Shown: piece after piece, positions 25,255 to 34,438 of the stretch
Layout: each line of letters begins with the position of its first letter
Numbering within the stretch: position 1 is the stretch's first letter
Assembly: GCF_042666505.1 (NCBI RefSeq)
Contig: NZ_JBHTDN010000002.1
Span: forward strand, 124,001-188,000
Direction: 5' to 3'
Length of the DNA: 64,000 nucleotides
Origin: Parapedobacter sp042666505
Lineage (GTDB): Bacteria; Bacteroidota; Bacteroidia; Sphingobacteriales; Sphingobacteriaceae
Notes under the pieces: generated by a model
Seen by the model: the letters and a program-made list of their open reading frames with translations, nothing else
Told to the model about the DNA's origin: nothing
Databases searched by the model: none
Program-made: the position numbers and the translations under genes

Positions 25255-26788
25255 TGCCCCTCCCTTTTCCCATAAGTGTCTCCTTTAAATAACGGACGTC
25301 GACTGGCTTTACGACAAAGACCAATAGATACACGAGATAAATGATCCCAAATACTGCCGAACCGGCGATAACCGTGCCATATCCACCCCTGAACGGCAAG
25401 GCTTGTATGGCGTATCGGCTAATGAACAAGGTCAAGACCCCGCCTGCTGCTGCAGGCAGGAATGCACGCGTGAACAGGCGGAATCCATTCAACTTAAGTA
25501 CCCGGGGTATGTAGTAAACGTAAAAAAAACCAATCTGGAGCACCATATACACCAGGTAACCCACCACGGCCGCACCTACCTGTAGGCTGGGGGCAAACAC
25601 CACGGTAATGGGTAACGAGACCAGGCAGGCAATTGCGGAAGAATACACCAGAAATTTGGTTTTTCCCGTAGAAAGCACCAAGCTCGCAACGGGGGTATTG
25701 TGCATGGAAAGCAACACCGTGAGTAACCAAAGCGACAGCCAAAGGGACAAATCGACGTATCCAACGCCCATGTATAGACGGAGAATCTCATCCGCATTCA
25801 GGATCAACACAAACACCACAAATACGAGAAAGACGGAAATGTACTTCGTCGCCTCAAATATCATCCGCTCCATCCGTTGCGGGTTACCTTCCGCGTAGAC
25901 TTTTGAGGCTGACGGCAACAGGACCTGCATGAATACGCCTCCGAACGCAACAATGAGCATCGCAATGGTCTGTATCACCCGGTAATCGGTAAGTACTTCC
26001 ATGCCCTCGGCAAATCTGCCCAGCAAAAGCGGGCGTAGGTTATTTGCGGTCAACTGGAACAATCCCATAAGAAATATAGCCAAACTGTAGTTCAATATTT
26101 CACGGAAAGCGCTTCCGTGCCAATGGGCAGCCAGCAGGGAACTCCGGGATATCGGGAATACCCGCAGCCGGGCGATATAAAATGGTATCGGAATTAACGT
26201 GGTTAAGGTATAGGCGATAAAATACGGGATCAATGACCACTTTAACTGAATAGCTAAAAACGCAACGGCAAAATTCAACAGGCTGCTGATCACTGTTATC
26301 CGGTTTACATATGCCAGTTCATCTTTGGCGCTCAGAAGTTGGATAACTACGCTGGATAGCCAATTGAGCACCGTTGAAAACGCAAGAATGTACATAATCT
26401 GCCGGTAAAGCGGTTCCTGGTCGTCGGCAAGGTTAAACAGTTGGGTACCGTACGCAGACATAACCAGAAAAATGACGGCATTGAGCAGCCCGATCACGCC
26501 GTAAAAGACCACGCTGGACTGAGATACGTTTTCAATCTTAGTCCACGCGGAATCTGCTGTCCACATCGAAAAAAAGCGCACCGCACCCACGTTGAATCCC
26601 AAATCCATCAGCCGCAAATAAGCATTGAGTGAAAAGGCTAAGGCAATCAATCCATAATCGGCTTTACCATAAAAGCCTACCAGCATGGGAATTGTAACGA
26701 ACTTGGCTAACGCATCGAGGACTTTCGCAATGATTCCCCACACGGAGCCCGAAAAAATACGTGATACGGTTGTAGTGTTGGGATTCAT
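25247..26788 (-). CDS. Polysaccharide flippase, Wzx-like (MATE/MVF superfamily)
   Basis: Polytopic inner-membrane protein of 513 residues with about 14 helices. It opens with SGSVWGIIAKVLDALAKFVTIP, the amphipathic first helix typical of Polysacc_synt family exporters. It flips undecaprenyl-linked repeat units to the periplasm for the Wzy-like polymerase. It is the first gene of the compact polysaccharide operon in this window. Outer-membrane export and chain-length proteins (Wza, Wzc) are not nearby and must be elsewhere. Confidence 0.93.
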   Translation of the reverse strand: MNPNTTTVSRIFSGSVWGIIAKVLDALAKFVTIPMLVGFYGKADYGLIALAFSLNAYLRLMDLGFNVGAVRFFSMWTADSAWTKIENVSQSSVVFYGVIGLLNAVIFLVMSAYGTQLFNLADDQEPLYRQIMYILAFSTVLNWLSSVVIQLLSAKDELAYVNRITVISSLLNFAVAFLAIQLKWSLIPYFIAYTLTTLIPIPFYIARLRVFPISRSSLLAAHWHGSAFREILNYSLAIFLMGLFQLTANNLRPLLLGRFAEGMEVLTDYRVIQTIAMLIVAFGGVFMQVLLPSASKVYAEGNPQRMERMIFEATKYISVFLVFVVFVLILNADEILRLYMGVGYVDLSLWLSLWLLTVLLSMHNTPVASLVLSTGKTKFLVYSSAIACLVSLPITVVFAPSLQVGAAVVGYLVYMVLQIGFFYVYYIPRVLKLNGFRLFTRAFLPAAAGGVLTLFISRYAIQALPFRGGYGTVIAGSAVFGIIYLVYLLVFVVKPVDVRYLKETLMGKGRGNA

Positions 26789-26837
26789 ATTCAGCCAACC
26801 AATATCGACAAAAATGCCGACCGGCCAAAAACAACCC

Positions 26838-27125
26838 TTATTCCTCTACAATCCGCTCCACAATGGTAATATCCTGATCCGGACATACCGAGTCTTTTAC
26901 CGGACAATATCCCGTTGCTCCACGTAAGATTAAGGCGCTTCCAAGTGTCACTTCGGCAAGCGAGGTTAACGGGGCCCTAAACATCCGTGTAATTCCTGTG
27001 TACAGCACAAATGCTCCCGCGGCCACTGATAATATCCGCTCTGAATTGGCAATGTTACGATGGTCACTGGCTTCTCTAAGCCGCTCCTTCACGTCGTCGA
27101 GTATCTCTTTGGTCTTGGCGTTCAT
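26838..27125 (-). CDS. Small membrane protein, DUF2892/YgaP-TM-like
   Basis: Protein of 95 residues. The N-terminal part is charged and amphipathic (MNAKTKEILDDVKERLREAS). Next come NIANSERILSVAAGAFVLYTG and a second hydrophobic hairpin ending LGSALILRGATGYCPV, the conserved Gly-Tyr-Cys-Pro end of DUF2892 proteins. An acidic tail follows. The family is the membrane part of YgaP-like proteins; function unknown. It is divergent from the TetR gene and 49 bp upstream of the flippase on the same strand. Confidence 0.8.
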   Translation of the reverse strand: MNAKTKEILDDVKERLREASDHRNIANSERILSVAAGAFVLYTGITRMFRAPLTSLAEVTLGSALILRGATGYCPVKDSVCPDQDITIVERIVEE

Positions 27126-27329
27126 ATCCTTTAACTTCGTAATTAATTTCTTTGCTTTCGCTAGTTACAACAAATCGCCGGACATTTGGTTTTGGGAAGT
27201 CGTATTTTTCCACTTGCATAGCGATCCTTCGCTTTGATTGCCATTAAAACATGATCCGTTCAAGTTGCACAAGCAGAACTATTGCACGAAATGAACATCG
27301 CCGGACTTACTGGGTCGGCGAAAATAAAT

Positions 27330-27345
27330 TTAATCAAATGATTAA
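27330..27345. promoter_or_regulatory. Palindromic operator upstream of tetR (copy 1)
   Basis: TTAATCA-AA-TGATTAA, perfect 7-bp arms with a 2-base centre. The identical 16-mer is found at 28032-28047 before the efflux genes. It ends four bases before the -33 box of the tetR promoter. A TetR-family dimer binding site is the obvious reading. Confidence 0.85.
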
Positions 27346-27349
27346 AAAA

Positions 27350-27381
27350 TTTGGTTAAATCAAAAATCGCCATTAACTTTG
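27350..27381 (+). promoter_or_regulatory. tetR promoter, Bacteroidota type
   Basis: -33 TTTG (27350-27353), 20-bp spacer, -7 TAACTTTG (27374-27381). Start of transcription expected near 27388, giving a leader of about 12 bases before the ATG at 27400. Confidence 0.75.
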
Positions 27382-27399
27382 TCCGGACAACGATTCAAC

Positions 27400-28014
27400 A
27401 TGGCGAAAACAAAGGGAGCAAAACCCGATTTAAGCACAGAGGAAAAAATCAAAGAAGCCGCTCGTAAGGTGTTTACACAAAAAGGTTACGCGGCGACGCG
27501 AACACGGGATATCGCGGAAGAAGCCGGCATTAATCTCGCGCTACTTAATTACTATTTCCGGAGCAAGGAAAAGCTGTTTGAAATCGTCATTCTGGAAAAA
27601 ATGCATATCCTATTGGGCAAAATAGGTCCCGCAATGACGGACGAGCATACTTCTATCGAGCAAAAAGTGGAACAAATCGCCGAGCATTACATTAATACAT
27701 TGGTGGCCAATCCAGACATTCCCTTATTTGTCCTGGGTGAAATCCGAAATCATCCCGAGAAGTTTGCAAGCATGATCCGGACCAAAACAAAAATTGTTGA
27801 TTCCGCATTTTTCAAACAATTAGCTGAAAGACGCCCGGATATAGACCCCTTACATTTTATTTTCAACATGCTCGGTCTTATTATTTTCCCATTTATCGGC
27901 AAACCGCTTCTTCAATTGATCGCTGGAATCAAGCCGGAACGTGCAACTATATTAATGAATGAACGAAAAACACTGGTCAAGACATGGTTTCTGGCAATGC
28001 TAGCGGCTAAATAA
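27400..28014 (+). CDS. TetR-family repressor of the downstream efflux operon (CecR-like)
   Basis: Transcription regulator of 204 residues. The N-terminal helix-turn-helix is TRTRDIAEEAGINLALLNYYFRS in outline (about residues 35-57), followed by an all-helical ligand-binding domain (TetR_C). ATG at 27400 (MAKTKGAKPD) is chosen because it follows a good promoter; an upstream TTG would fall inside the -7 box. It should repress itself and the TolC/HlyD/ABC genes through the two identical palindromes. In E. coli the related CecR controls ybhGFSR, the same gene set. The ligand is unknown. Confidence 0.92.
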   Translation: MAKTKGAKPDLSTEEKIKEAARKVFTQKGYAATRTRDIAEEAGINLALLNYYFRSKEKLFEIVILEKMHILLGKIGPAMTDEHTSIEQKVEQIAEHYINTLVANPDIPLFVLGEIRNHPEKFASMIRTKTKIVDSAFFKQLAERRPDIDPLHFIFNMLGLIIFPFIGKPLLQLIAGIKPERATILMNERKTLVKTWFLAMLAAK

Positions 28015-28031
28015 TTTTTTTTTGACATATA

Positions 28032-28047
28032 TTAATCAAATGATTAA
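28032..28047. promoter_or_regulatory. Palindromic operator upstream of the efflux operon (copy 2)
   Basis: TTAATCAAATGATTAA again, here extended to ATTAATCA..TGATTAAT, in the 51-bp gap between the tetR stop and the TolC-like gene. The shared 16-mer links tetR to control of the efflux genes. Confidence 0.85.
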
Positions 28048-28065
28048 TTCAAATTTATAAATAAA

Positions 28066-29334
28066 ATGATTAACTTTCAATTTTTGGCAGCATGCGCTTT
28101 GATCGTTCCGCTAATTTCTATGTCGCAGCCCTCCGAAACGGTGTTAACCCTTACGGAGAGCCGAACCTTGGCTGCGGAAAATTACCCTTTGATCAAGCAG
28201 CGCAACCTCATCGCATTGAGTGCACGGTACGCAATCGAACAAGCCAACAAGGGTTACCTGCCCCAGCTCAACGTGAGCGGCCAGGCCACGTATCAATCCG
28301 AAGTGACGCAAATTCCCCTTCAGGTTCCCGGAATCGACGTACCGACGTTCAACAAAGATCAATATAAACTGTACGGTGAGATAAGCCAATCCCTTTTTGA
28401 TGGGGGCGTCATTAAACTCCAGAAGCAGGCTGCCGAAGCAAATGCACAGGTAGAAGCACAAACGTTGGAAGTGGAACTATACAAAATCAACGAGCGGATC
28501 CACCAACTCTTTTTCGGCATTTTGCTACTGGATGCGCAGCTGGACCAAAATGAGTTACTCCGAAAAGATATCCAAGTGGGTCTGGATAAAACCAACGCAG
28601 CAATTGCTAACGGCGCTGCACTGAAAAGCAACGGCAGTCTGCTTGAAGCTGAATTACTCAGAACCGCGCAGCGCACGGTGGAATTACAGACCAAGCGACG
28701 GGCGTATCTGCACATGCTTAGTCAATTAATTAACCGGCCACTGGATGAAAACACCCGGTTGGAACGGCCCAGCCCTCCAGCCGCCACTTCCGGCAATAAC
28801 CGTCCGGAGTTGGAGTGGTACACCTCCCAGCAAAACAGCATTGCTGTAAATCGTAAATTGTTGACGGCCAAAAATCTCCCTAAGCTGAACTTCTTTTTAC
28901 AGGCAGGCGCAGGACGCCCTGCGTTGAACATGTTAAGCAATGATTTCGATGCATATTACTATGGCGGAATCCGTTTAAACATCCCGATAAGCGGCTTTTA
29001 CACATTGAAAAAAGAAAGAGCCATGTTGGATATCAAAGCCCAAACCATTGATGTACAAAAGGAAAATTTCCTTTTTAACAACAAACTGATGCTGACACAG
29101 CAAAATACCGAATCAAGCCAATATGAACAGCTACTGGAAACCGACGATGAAATCATTTCGCTTCGCGCCTCGGTAAAAAAAGCAGCGCTTGCCCAACTGG
29201 AAAATGGCGTTGTCAACTCATCCGACTACCTTCGTGAAGTCCACGCCGAAGACAGCGCCAAATTAGCCAAAATTCTACACCAGCTCCAATGGCTGATTAT
29301 TCAATACGATATCCAATACACGACCGGAAATTAG
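28066..29334 (+). CDS. TolC-like outer-membrane efflux protein
   Basis: Outer-membrane channel subunit of 422 residues with an N-terminal signal peptide (MINFQFLAACALIVPLISMS). Two repeats of long alpha-helical coiled-coil segments carry barrel strands between them, as in the OEP family; YLPQLNVSGQATYQSEV and YYYGGIRLNIPIS are strand regions. It forms the exit duct for the HlyD/ABC-2 transporter encoded downstream. First structural gene after the operator. Confidence 0.9.
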   Translation: MINFQFLAACALIVPLISMSQPSETVLTLTESRTLAAENYPLIKQRNLIALSARYAIEQANKGYLPQLNVSGQATYQSEVTQIPLQVPGIDVPTFNKDQYKLYGEISQSLFDGGVIKLQKQAAEANAQVEAQTLEVELYKINERIHQLFFGILLLDAQLDQNELLRKDIQVGLDKTNAAIANGAALKSNGSLLEAELLRTAQRTVELQTKRRAYLHMLSQLINRPLDENTRLERPSPPAATSGNNRPELEWYTSQQNSIAVNRKLLTAKNLPKLNFFLQAGAGRPALNMLSNDFDAYYYGGIRLNIPISGFYTLKKERAMLDIKAQTIDVQKENFLFNNKLMLTQQNTESSQYEQLLETDDEIISLRASVKKAALAQLENGVVNSSDYLREVHAEDSAKLAKILHQLQWLIIQYDIQYTTGN

Positions 29335-29353
29335 CTAACTAAAAAATATAAAA

Positions 29354-30247
29354 ATGAACCGTTTAAAAAACCTGATGATCCTCCCTTTCTTCCTAATGGC
29401 GTGCGGTCCACAAGAAAATGCTTATGACGCATCAGGAACCTTTGAGGCCGTGGAAACCCTCATTTCCGCCGAAGCAAACGGCGTCATCAAAGCACTGGAT
29501 ATCCGGGAAGGCCAGGAACTGCATGCAGGTCAAGCCATCGGCTATATAGACAGCACACAGCTTTACTTACGAAAACTCCAGCTTCAGTCGCAAATCAAAG
29601 CCGTACTTAGCAAACGGCCTAATGTAGCCATACAGCTCGCCGCCCTGCAGGAGCAATTAAGCCAAGCCATCCGAGAACAACGTCGCCTTGCCAACTTGGT
29701 ACGGGCAGACGCGGCAACCCCCAAACAATTGGACGATGCCAATGCACAGGTAGCCGTTATCAAAAAGCAGATTGCGGCGCAGCAGTCGTCCTTGGGCATT
29801 ACCTCATCGAGTCTCACACAGGAGGCCTCCCCACTGGAAGTTCAAATCGCACAATTGGAAGATGAACTGGCAAAAAGCCGCATTGTCAATCCGCTTGATG
29901 GCATCGTGCTGGTGAAGTATGCCGAAGCAAACGAGACAGTTACGGTGGGTAAACCCCTGTACAAGATCGCGGATCTTTCTTCTATCATACTGCTTGCCTA
30001 TATCACCGGACCGCAATTTAGTCAGCTGAAGCTCAATCAAACCGTCACGGTGTTGGTGGATGATGCCGAGAGTGGTTACCGGGAGTATCCCGGCGTGGTG
30101 GAATGGATCAGCGGCAAGGCGGAGTTTACGCCGAAAACTATCCAGACAAAAGACGAACGCGAAAACCTGGTGTATGCTACGAAAATACGTGTAAAGAACG
30201 ATGGACTGCTTAAAATAGGCATGTATTGTGAGGTGCGGTTCGATTGA
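29354..30247 (+). CDS. HlyD-family periplasmic adaptor lipoprotein (YbhG-like)
   Basis: Membrane fusion protein of 297 residues. The signal ends in the lipobox LMAC (Cys near residue 17), so it is lipid-anchored. A biotinyl-lipoyl-like half (ALDIREGQELHAGQAIGYID) precedes a coiled-coil hairpin (about 85-160), and the second lipoyl half and beta-barrel follow (GIVLVKYAEANETVTVGKPLYKI in outline). It joins the ABC permeases to the TolC-like channel. Same role as E. coli YbhG. Confidence 0.92.
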   Translation: MNRLKNLMILPFFLMACGPQENAYDASGTFEAVETLISAEANGVIKALDIREGQELHAGQAIGYIDSTQLYLRKLQLQSQIKAVLSKRPNVAIQLAALQEQLSQAIREQRRLANLVRADAATPKQLDDANAQVAVIKKQIAAQQSSLGITSSSLTQEASPLEVQIAQLEDELAKSRIVNPLDGIVLVKYAEANETVTVGKPLYKIADLSSIILLAYITGPQFSQLKLNQTVTVLVDDAESGYREYPGVVEWISGKAEFTPKTIQTKDERENLVYATKIRVKNDGLLKIGMYCEVRFD

Positions 30248-30275
30248 AAGCAGAAGGAAATTGAAAGACACTTTT

Positions 30276-31190
30276 ATGGTTAGTGTGAACAACATCACGA
30301 AGACGTATAACAAGGGCGCCGTTAAAGCCGTAAACGACGTATCGTTTTCAGTGGACGAAGGCGAATTATTTGGCCTGATTGGCCCCGACGGAGCGGGTAA
30401 GAGTAGCATCTTCCGGATTCTGACCACGCTTCTACTGCCGGATACAGGTACCGTCAAGGTAGCCGGATACGACGTCATAAAGGACTACCGTCAGATCCGA
30501 AGCAGCGTTGGCTATATGCCGGGCCGGTTTTCACTGTACCCTGATCTCAGCATTGAAGAGAACCTCCGCTTTTTTGCTACGGTATTCAACACCACTGTGG
30601 AGCAAAATTATCACCTCATTGAAGACATCTACGTGCAGATCGCGCCTTTTAAGAAGCGACGGGCTGGCAAACTATCCGGGGGAATGAAGCAGAAGCTGGC
30701 GCTTTGCTGCGCATTGATCCATAAGCCTACGGTGCTATTCCTAGATGAGCCCACCACGGGCGTCGATCCCGTTTCGCGTAAAGAATTCTGGGAAATGCTG
30801 AAACGCCTGAAGCAACAGGGCATCACCATTGTTGTTTCCACGCCTTACATGGATGAAGCGACATTATGCGATCGTATTGCACTGATCCAACACGGGCGTA
30901 TTCTTTCAATCAATTCACCGCAAGGAATCGTAGCTGCCTATCCGGGCCGGCTATATGCGGTCAAGGCCCGGGATATGCCGCGCGCTAGCCGTGTATTGTC
31001 CGCCCATACGCCACCAATCAATAGTTATCTATTTGGTGAATATATTCACGTTGACGGTCAGGGCATGGGCGACCGCGATCCAATCGAGTTGCTGAACGGG
31101 ATCCTGACCCAAGCGGGGCTCGACAGCATCGAGGTGATGCCTGTGACACCTACCATCGAAGATTATTTTATTAAACTGCTGACAACATGA
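30276..31190 (+). CDS. ABC-2 exporter ATPase (first half of a YbhF-like pair)
   Basis: ATP-binding subunit of about 304 residues. Walker A GPDGAGKSS, ABC signature LSGGMKQKL, Walker B with catalytic Glu VLFLDEPTTG, and a C-terminal regulatory tail of about 80 residues. ATG at 30276 (MVSVNNITK) is preferred to an in-frame GTG at 30228 that lies inside the adaptor gene. The next ATPase gene overlaps it by four bases. In E. coli the two ATPases are fused in one polypeptide, YbhF. Confidence 0.93.
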   Translation: MVSVNNITKTYNKGAVKAVNDVSFSVDEGELFGLIGPDGAGKSSIFRILTTLLLPDTGTVKVAGYDVIKDYRQIRSSVGYMPGRFSLYPDLSIEENLRFFATVFNTTVEQNYHLIEDIYVQIAPFKKRRAGKLSGGMKQKLALCCALIHKPTVLFLDEPTTGVDPVSRKEFWEMLKRLKQQGITIVVSTPYMDEATLCDRIALIQHGRILSINSPQGIVAAYPGRLYAVKARDMPRASRVLSAHTPPINSYLFGEYIHVDGQGMGDRDPIELLNGILTQAGLDSIEVMPVTPTIEDYFIKLLTT

Positions 31191-31933
31191 ATGCGAACCA
31201 ACCCGTGATCAAAGCCGAGAACTTGACCAAGCGTTTCGGCGACTTCATCGCTACCAATGCCATCAGCTTTGAGGTGTACAAAGGAGAAATATTCGGATTC
31301 CTCGGTGCAAACGGTGCGGGAAAAACAACGGCGATGCGCATGCTATGTGGCCTGTCCGTTCCCTCTTCCGGAACCGCACATATTGCGGGATTCGACGTGT
31401 ATCGACAGACGGAGAAGATCAAACGGAATATCGGATACATGAGCCAGAAATTTTCGTTGTACGAAGACCTAACCGTATTGGAAAACATCCGCTTTTTTGG
31501 AGGGATATACGGATTGAGCGATCAAGAGCTTCGGTTGAAAAGCGACGCGCTGATTGAACAGCTGGGATTGCAATCGGAGGCAAAGAAGCTGGTCGGCGAA
31601 TTGCCGTTGGGCTGGAAACAAAAACTAGCCTTTTCGGTATCCATCCTCCATGAACCCACCGTTGTGTTTCTTGATGAGCCCACCGGCGGCGTGGACCCCG
31701 TGACACGCCGGCAATTCTGGGCGTTGATTTACGAGGCTGCCGGCAACGGCATTACGGTATTTGTTACGACACATTACATGGACGAAGCGGAATACTGTCA
31801 TCGGATTTCCATCATGGTCGATGGCCGCATTGCCGCATTGGGTACCCCAAAGGAGTTAAAGGCTCAACTGAATGAATCTTCAATGGATGGCGTCTTCTAT
31901 CAATTAGCCCGAGGCGCTAAGAATACGGATTAA
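31187..31933 (+). CDS. ABC-2 exporter ATPase (second half of a YbhF-like pair)
   Basis: ATP-binding subunit of 248 residues. Walker A GANGAGKTT, Walker B VVFLDEPTGG, and H-loop in VTTHYMDEAEYC. The ABC signature is altered: GELPLGWKQKL in place of LSGG, so this nucleotide site may be degenerate. It starts within the end of the first ATPase gene (ATGA overlap), so the two are translationally coupled and presumably form a heterodimer. Confidence 0.93.
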   Translation: MNANQPVIKAENLTKRFGDFIATNAISFEVYKGEIFGFLGANGAGKTTAMRMLCGLSVPSSGTAHIAGFDVYRQTEKIKRNIGYMSQKFSLYEDLTVLENIRFFGGIYGLSDQELRLKSDALIEQLGLQSEAKKLVGELPLGWKQKLAFSVSILHEPTVVFLDEPTGGVDPVTRRQFWALIYEAAGNGITVFVTTHYMDEAEYCHRISIMVDGRIAALGTPKELKAQLNESSMDGVFYQLARGAKNTD

Positions 31934-32002
31934 TGAGAAATGAAATGGAAAGTGGAAAGCGGAAATGAATTTCAATTTTCAATATATTAATTTTTCAACT
32001 AA
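31934..32002. repeat. AT-rich intergenic repeat, copy 1
   Basis: Contains GGAAAGTGGAAA, TTTCAATTTTCAAT and TTAATTTTTCAACTAAA, shared in degenerate form with the gap at 33110-33158. It separates the second ATPase from the first permease. Short degenerate repeats of this look are common between Bacteroidota genes; no function can be assigned. Confidence 0.5.
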
Positions 32003-33109
32003 ATGAAGCAGTTTTTCACATTCGTAAAAAAGGAATTCTATCACGTATTGCGTGATCGCAGGACATTGCTCATTCTCTTCGGTATGCCACTTGCACAGAT
32101 TCTCATTTTCGGCTTTGCGCTCACCAACGAAATAAAAAATGCTCGGGTCGTCATTGTAGATCATGCGAAGGACGATGCTTCCCGATCCCTTATCGAACGC
32201 ATTGGTGCCAGCAATTATTTCGAAATTCAAGAAGATGTGATGGATAGAGCCCGGATGGAGACTGCATTCAAAGAAGGTAAAATCAAACTTGCGATCCTAT
32301 TTCCCGCTAACTTTCAACACGATCTCCGACATCAAAACCAAGCGCCGATACAGCTTATTGCCGATGCTTCCGACCCGAATTATGCAACGACGCTGACTAA
32401 TTACGTGTCGTCTATCATACAGGATTACCAAAGTGAACTCAATGAAACGGTTGCCCTTCCCTATCGCATCACACCGGAAATACGGATGCTCTATAATCCG
32501 CAACTAAAAGGGGCTCCGAATTTTGTCCCTGGGGTAATGGCTTTGGTCCTCATGCTGGTTTCGGTGATGATGACTGCGATATCCATCGTGCGTGAAAAAG
32601 AGACGGGTACCATGGAAATCCTGTTGGTATCTCCTTTTAAACCCGTGTGGGTCATCCTGTCAAAGGCAGTCCCTTATCTCATTCTTTCGCTCGTCAACGT
32701 GTTATCAATTGTATTGATGAGTGTGTTTGTTTTGCAATTGCCGGTAGAAGGCAGTTGGTTGCTCTTATTCGCGGAAAGTACACTTTTTATTATTACCTGC
32801 CTCACGTTGGGAATCTTTATTTCCATCAAAACAAAATCTCAGCAGGTCGCGATGCTGATTTCGCTGATGGGTATGCTGCTCCCGACAATGATGTTCAGCG
32901 GTTTTATGTTTCCGATAGAAAACATGCCCATGCCCTTGCAGGTCATCTCGAATATCGTACCGGCAAAATGGTTCTACATCATCGTGAAATCCATTATGAT
33001 TAAAGGTTTGGGGCTTGCAGCCATCTGGAAGGAAACGCTCATCCTGTCTGGCATTGCGCTGTTTTTCTTCGTGATCAGTTTAAGAAGTTTTAAGATACGC
33101 TTGGAATAG
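32003..33109 (+). CDS. ABC-2 transporter permease (YbhS/YbhR-like)
   Basis: Inner-membrane permease of 368 residues: one N-terminal helix (LLILFGMPLAQILIFGFAL), a periplasmic domain (about 50-170), then five helices with the ABC-2 signature segment IVREKETGTMEILLVSPFKP, the cytoplasmic coupling region. Pairs with the next permease. The substrates of relatives include drugs and lipids; it is unknown here. Confidence 0.93.
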   Translation: MKQFFTFVKKEFYHVLRDRRTLLILFGMPLAQILIFGFALTNEIKNARVVIVDHAKDDASRSLIERIGASNYFEIQEDVMDRARMETAFKEGKIKLAILFPANFQHDLRHQNQAPIQLIADASDPNYATTLTNYVSSIIQDYQSELNETVALPYRITPEIRMLYNPQLKGAPNFVPGVMALVLMLVSVMMTAISIVREKETGTMEILLVSPFKPVWVILSKAVPYLILSLVNVLSIVLMSVFVLQLPVEGSWLLLFAESTLFIITCLTLGIFISIKTKSQQVAMLISLMGMLLPTMMFSGFMFPIENMPMPLQVISNIVPAKWFYIIVKSIMIKGLGLAAIWKETLILSGIALFFFVISLRSFKIRLE

Positions 33110-33158
33110 TGGAAAGTGGAATTTTCAACTTTCAATCGCTTAATTTTCAACTAAAAAA
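33110..33158. repeat. AT-rich intergenic repeat, copy 2
   Basis: GGAAAGTGGAA, TTTTCAACTTTCAAT and TTAATTTTCAACTAAA resemble the gap at 31934-32002. It lies between the two permease genes and ends at the ATG of the second. Confidence 0.5.
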
Positions 33159-34277
33159 ATGAGAACCATCCGATTTCTACTTGAAAAAGAATTCCGGCAG
33201 ATTTTTCGGAACCGGGCTATCCTGATATTAATTATGGTGATGCCTGTTATGCAGCTTATCATCTTGCCCCTTGCGGCCGATTTTGAGGTTAAAAACATCA
33301 ACCTGTCGGTGGTAGACCACGATCATTCGCCCTATTCGAGGCAATTGATTTCGAAGATCACAGCCTCGGGTTATTTCAGGTTGCAGGGATACCACGCTTC
33401 CCTGAAAGATGCATACCAACTTATTGAAGAGGATAAGGTCGATCTTGCCTTGGAAATTCCAAACGGATTTGAACGTAACCTCATCCGTGAAAACGAACAG
33501 CAATTGTTTATCGCGGTGAATGCCATCAACGGCACGAAAGCCGGCTTAGGCAGCGCTTATTTGTCGTCCATCCTGCGCGATTACAACCAGGAAATCCGCA
33601 TGGAATGGATATCGCCCACGCGCCTGCAACCGCTGCCCATCGTTGAGGTGATACCGAAAAACCGGTTCAATCCCCAACTCAATTACCAGTTTTTTATGGT
33701 GCCCGGCATTCTGGCTATTCTGTTGACCATGGTAGGTGGATTTCTCTCAGCCCTGAATATTGTAAAGGAAAAAGAAATCGGCACGATCGAACAAATTAAT
33801 GTAACACCCATCCGTAAGCACCATTTTATCCTCGGCAAATTAATACCTTTCTGGATACTGGGTAACGTGGTATTCACCCTCGGGTTAGTGGTTTCCTGGA
33901 TCATCTATGACATTTTTCCCCAAGGCAATATACTGGCCATGTATGGATTTATCTGGATTTACCTATTGGCCGTACTGGGTTTTGGACTACTGGTGTCCAC
34001 GTATACCGACACCCAACAGCAAGCCATGTTCGTTATGTTTTTCTTTATGATGATTTTTATTCTGATGGGCGGCCTCTTTACGTCGATAGATAGTATGCCG
34101 GGATGGGCAAGATGGATTGCGGCATTGAACCCCGTAAGCTATTTGGTCGAAGTAATGCGAATGATCATCCTCAAAGGAAGCGGTTGGGCGGCCATTCTTT
34201 CCCATCTTGGCATCCTATTGGCTTTTGCTGTGGTATTAAATGGCTGGGCAATTTTAAATTATCGGAAAACGAACTAA
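33159..34277 (+). CDS. ABC-2 transporter permease (YbhS/YbhR-like)
   Basis: Second permease, 372 residues, with the same layout: an N-terminal helix (AILILIMVMPVMQLIILPLA), a large periplasmic domain, and five C-terminal helices with the coupling segment IVKEKEIGTIEQINVTPIRK. Last gene of the TetR-controlled efflux operon. The heterodimeric permease and split ATPases make a complete MacB-independent ABC-2 tripartite pump with the TolC and HlyD partners. Confidence 0.93.
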   Translation: MRTIRFLLEKEFRQIFRNRAILILIMVMPVMQLIILPLAADFEVKNINLSVVDHDHSPYSRQLISKITASGYFRLQGYHASLKDAYQLIEEDKVDLALEIPNGFERNLIRENEQQLFIAVNAINGTKAGLGSAYLSSILRDYNQEIRMEWISPTRLQPLPIVEVIPKNRFNPQLNYQFFMVPGILAILLTMVGGFLSALNIVKEKEIGTIEQINVTPIRKHHFILGKLIPFWILGNVVFTLGLVVSWIIYDIFPQGNILAMYGFIWIYLLAVLGFGLLVSTYTDTQQQAMFVMFFFMMIFILMGGLFTSIDSMPGWARWIAALNPVSYLVEVMRMIILKGSGWAAILSHLGILLAFAVVLNGWAILNYRKTN

Positions 34278-34374
34278 TAACCAATCCATTGATAATTATT
34301 TTTTTAGATTGTAATTTATAGGTCATTATTCTCGTCCTACTTTAGAAAGTGGATACGGACACAAAATTATTCTT

Positions 34375-34382
34375 TACTTTTG
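34375..34382 (+). promoter_or_regulatory. Candidate -7 box before the HAD-like gene
   Basis: TACTTTTG matches TAnnTTTG, 57 bp before the ATG at 34439. No TTG is seen at the right -33 distance. Confidence 0.35.
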
Positions 34383-34438
34383 ACTCATTAGATAAAAAAG
34401 TCAAATAGTCCATCACCCAACAGTAAATATTTGGCATC

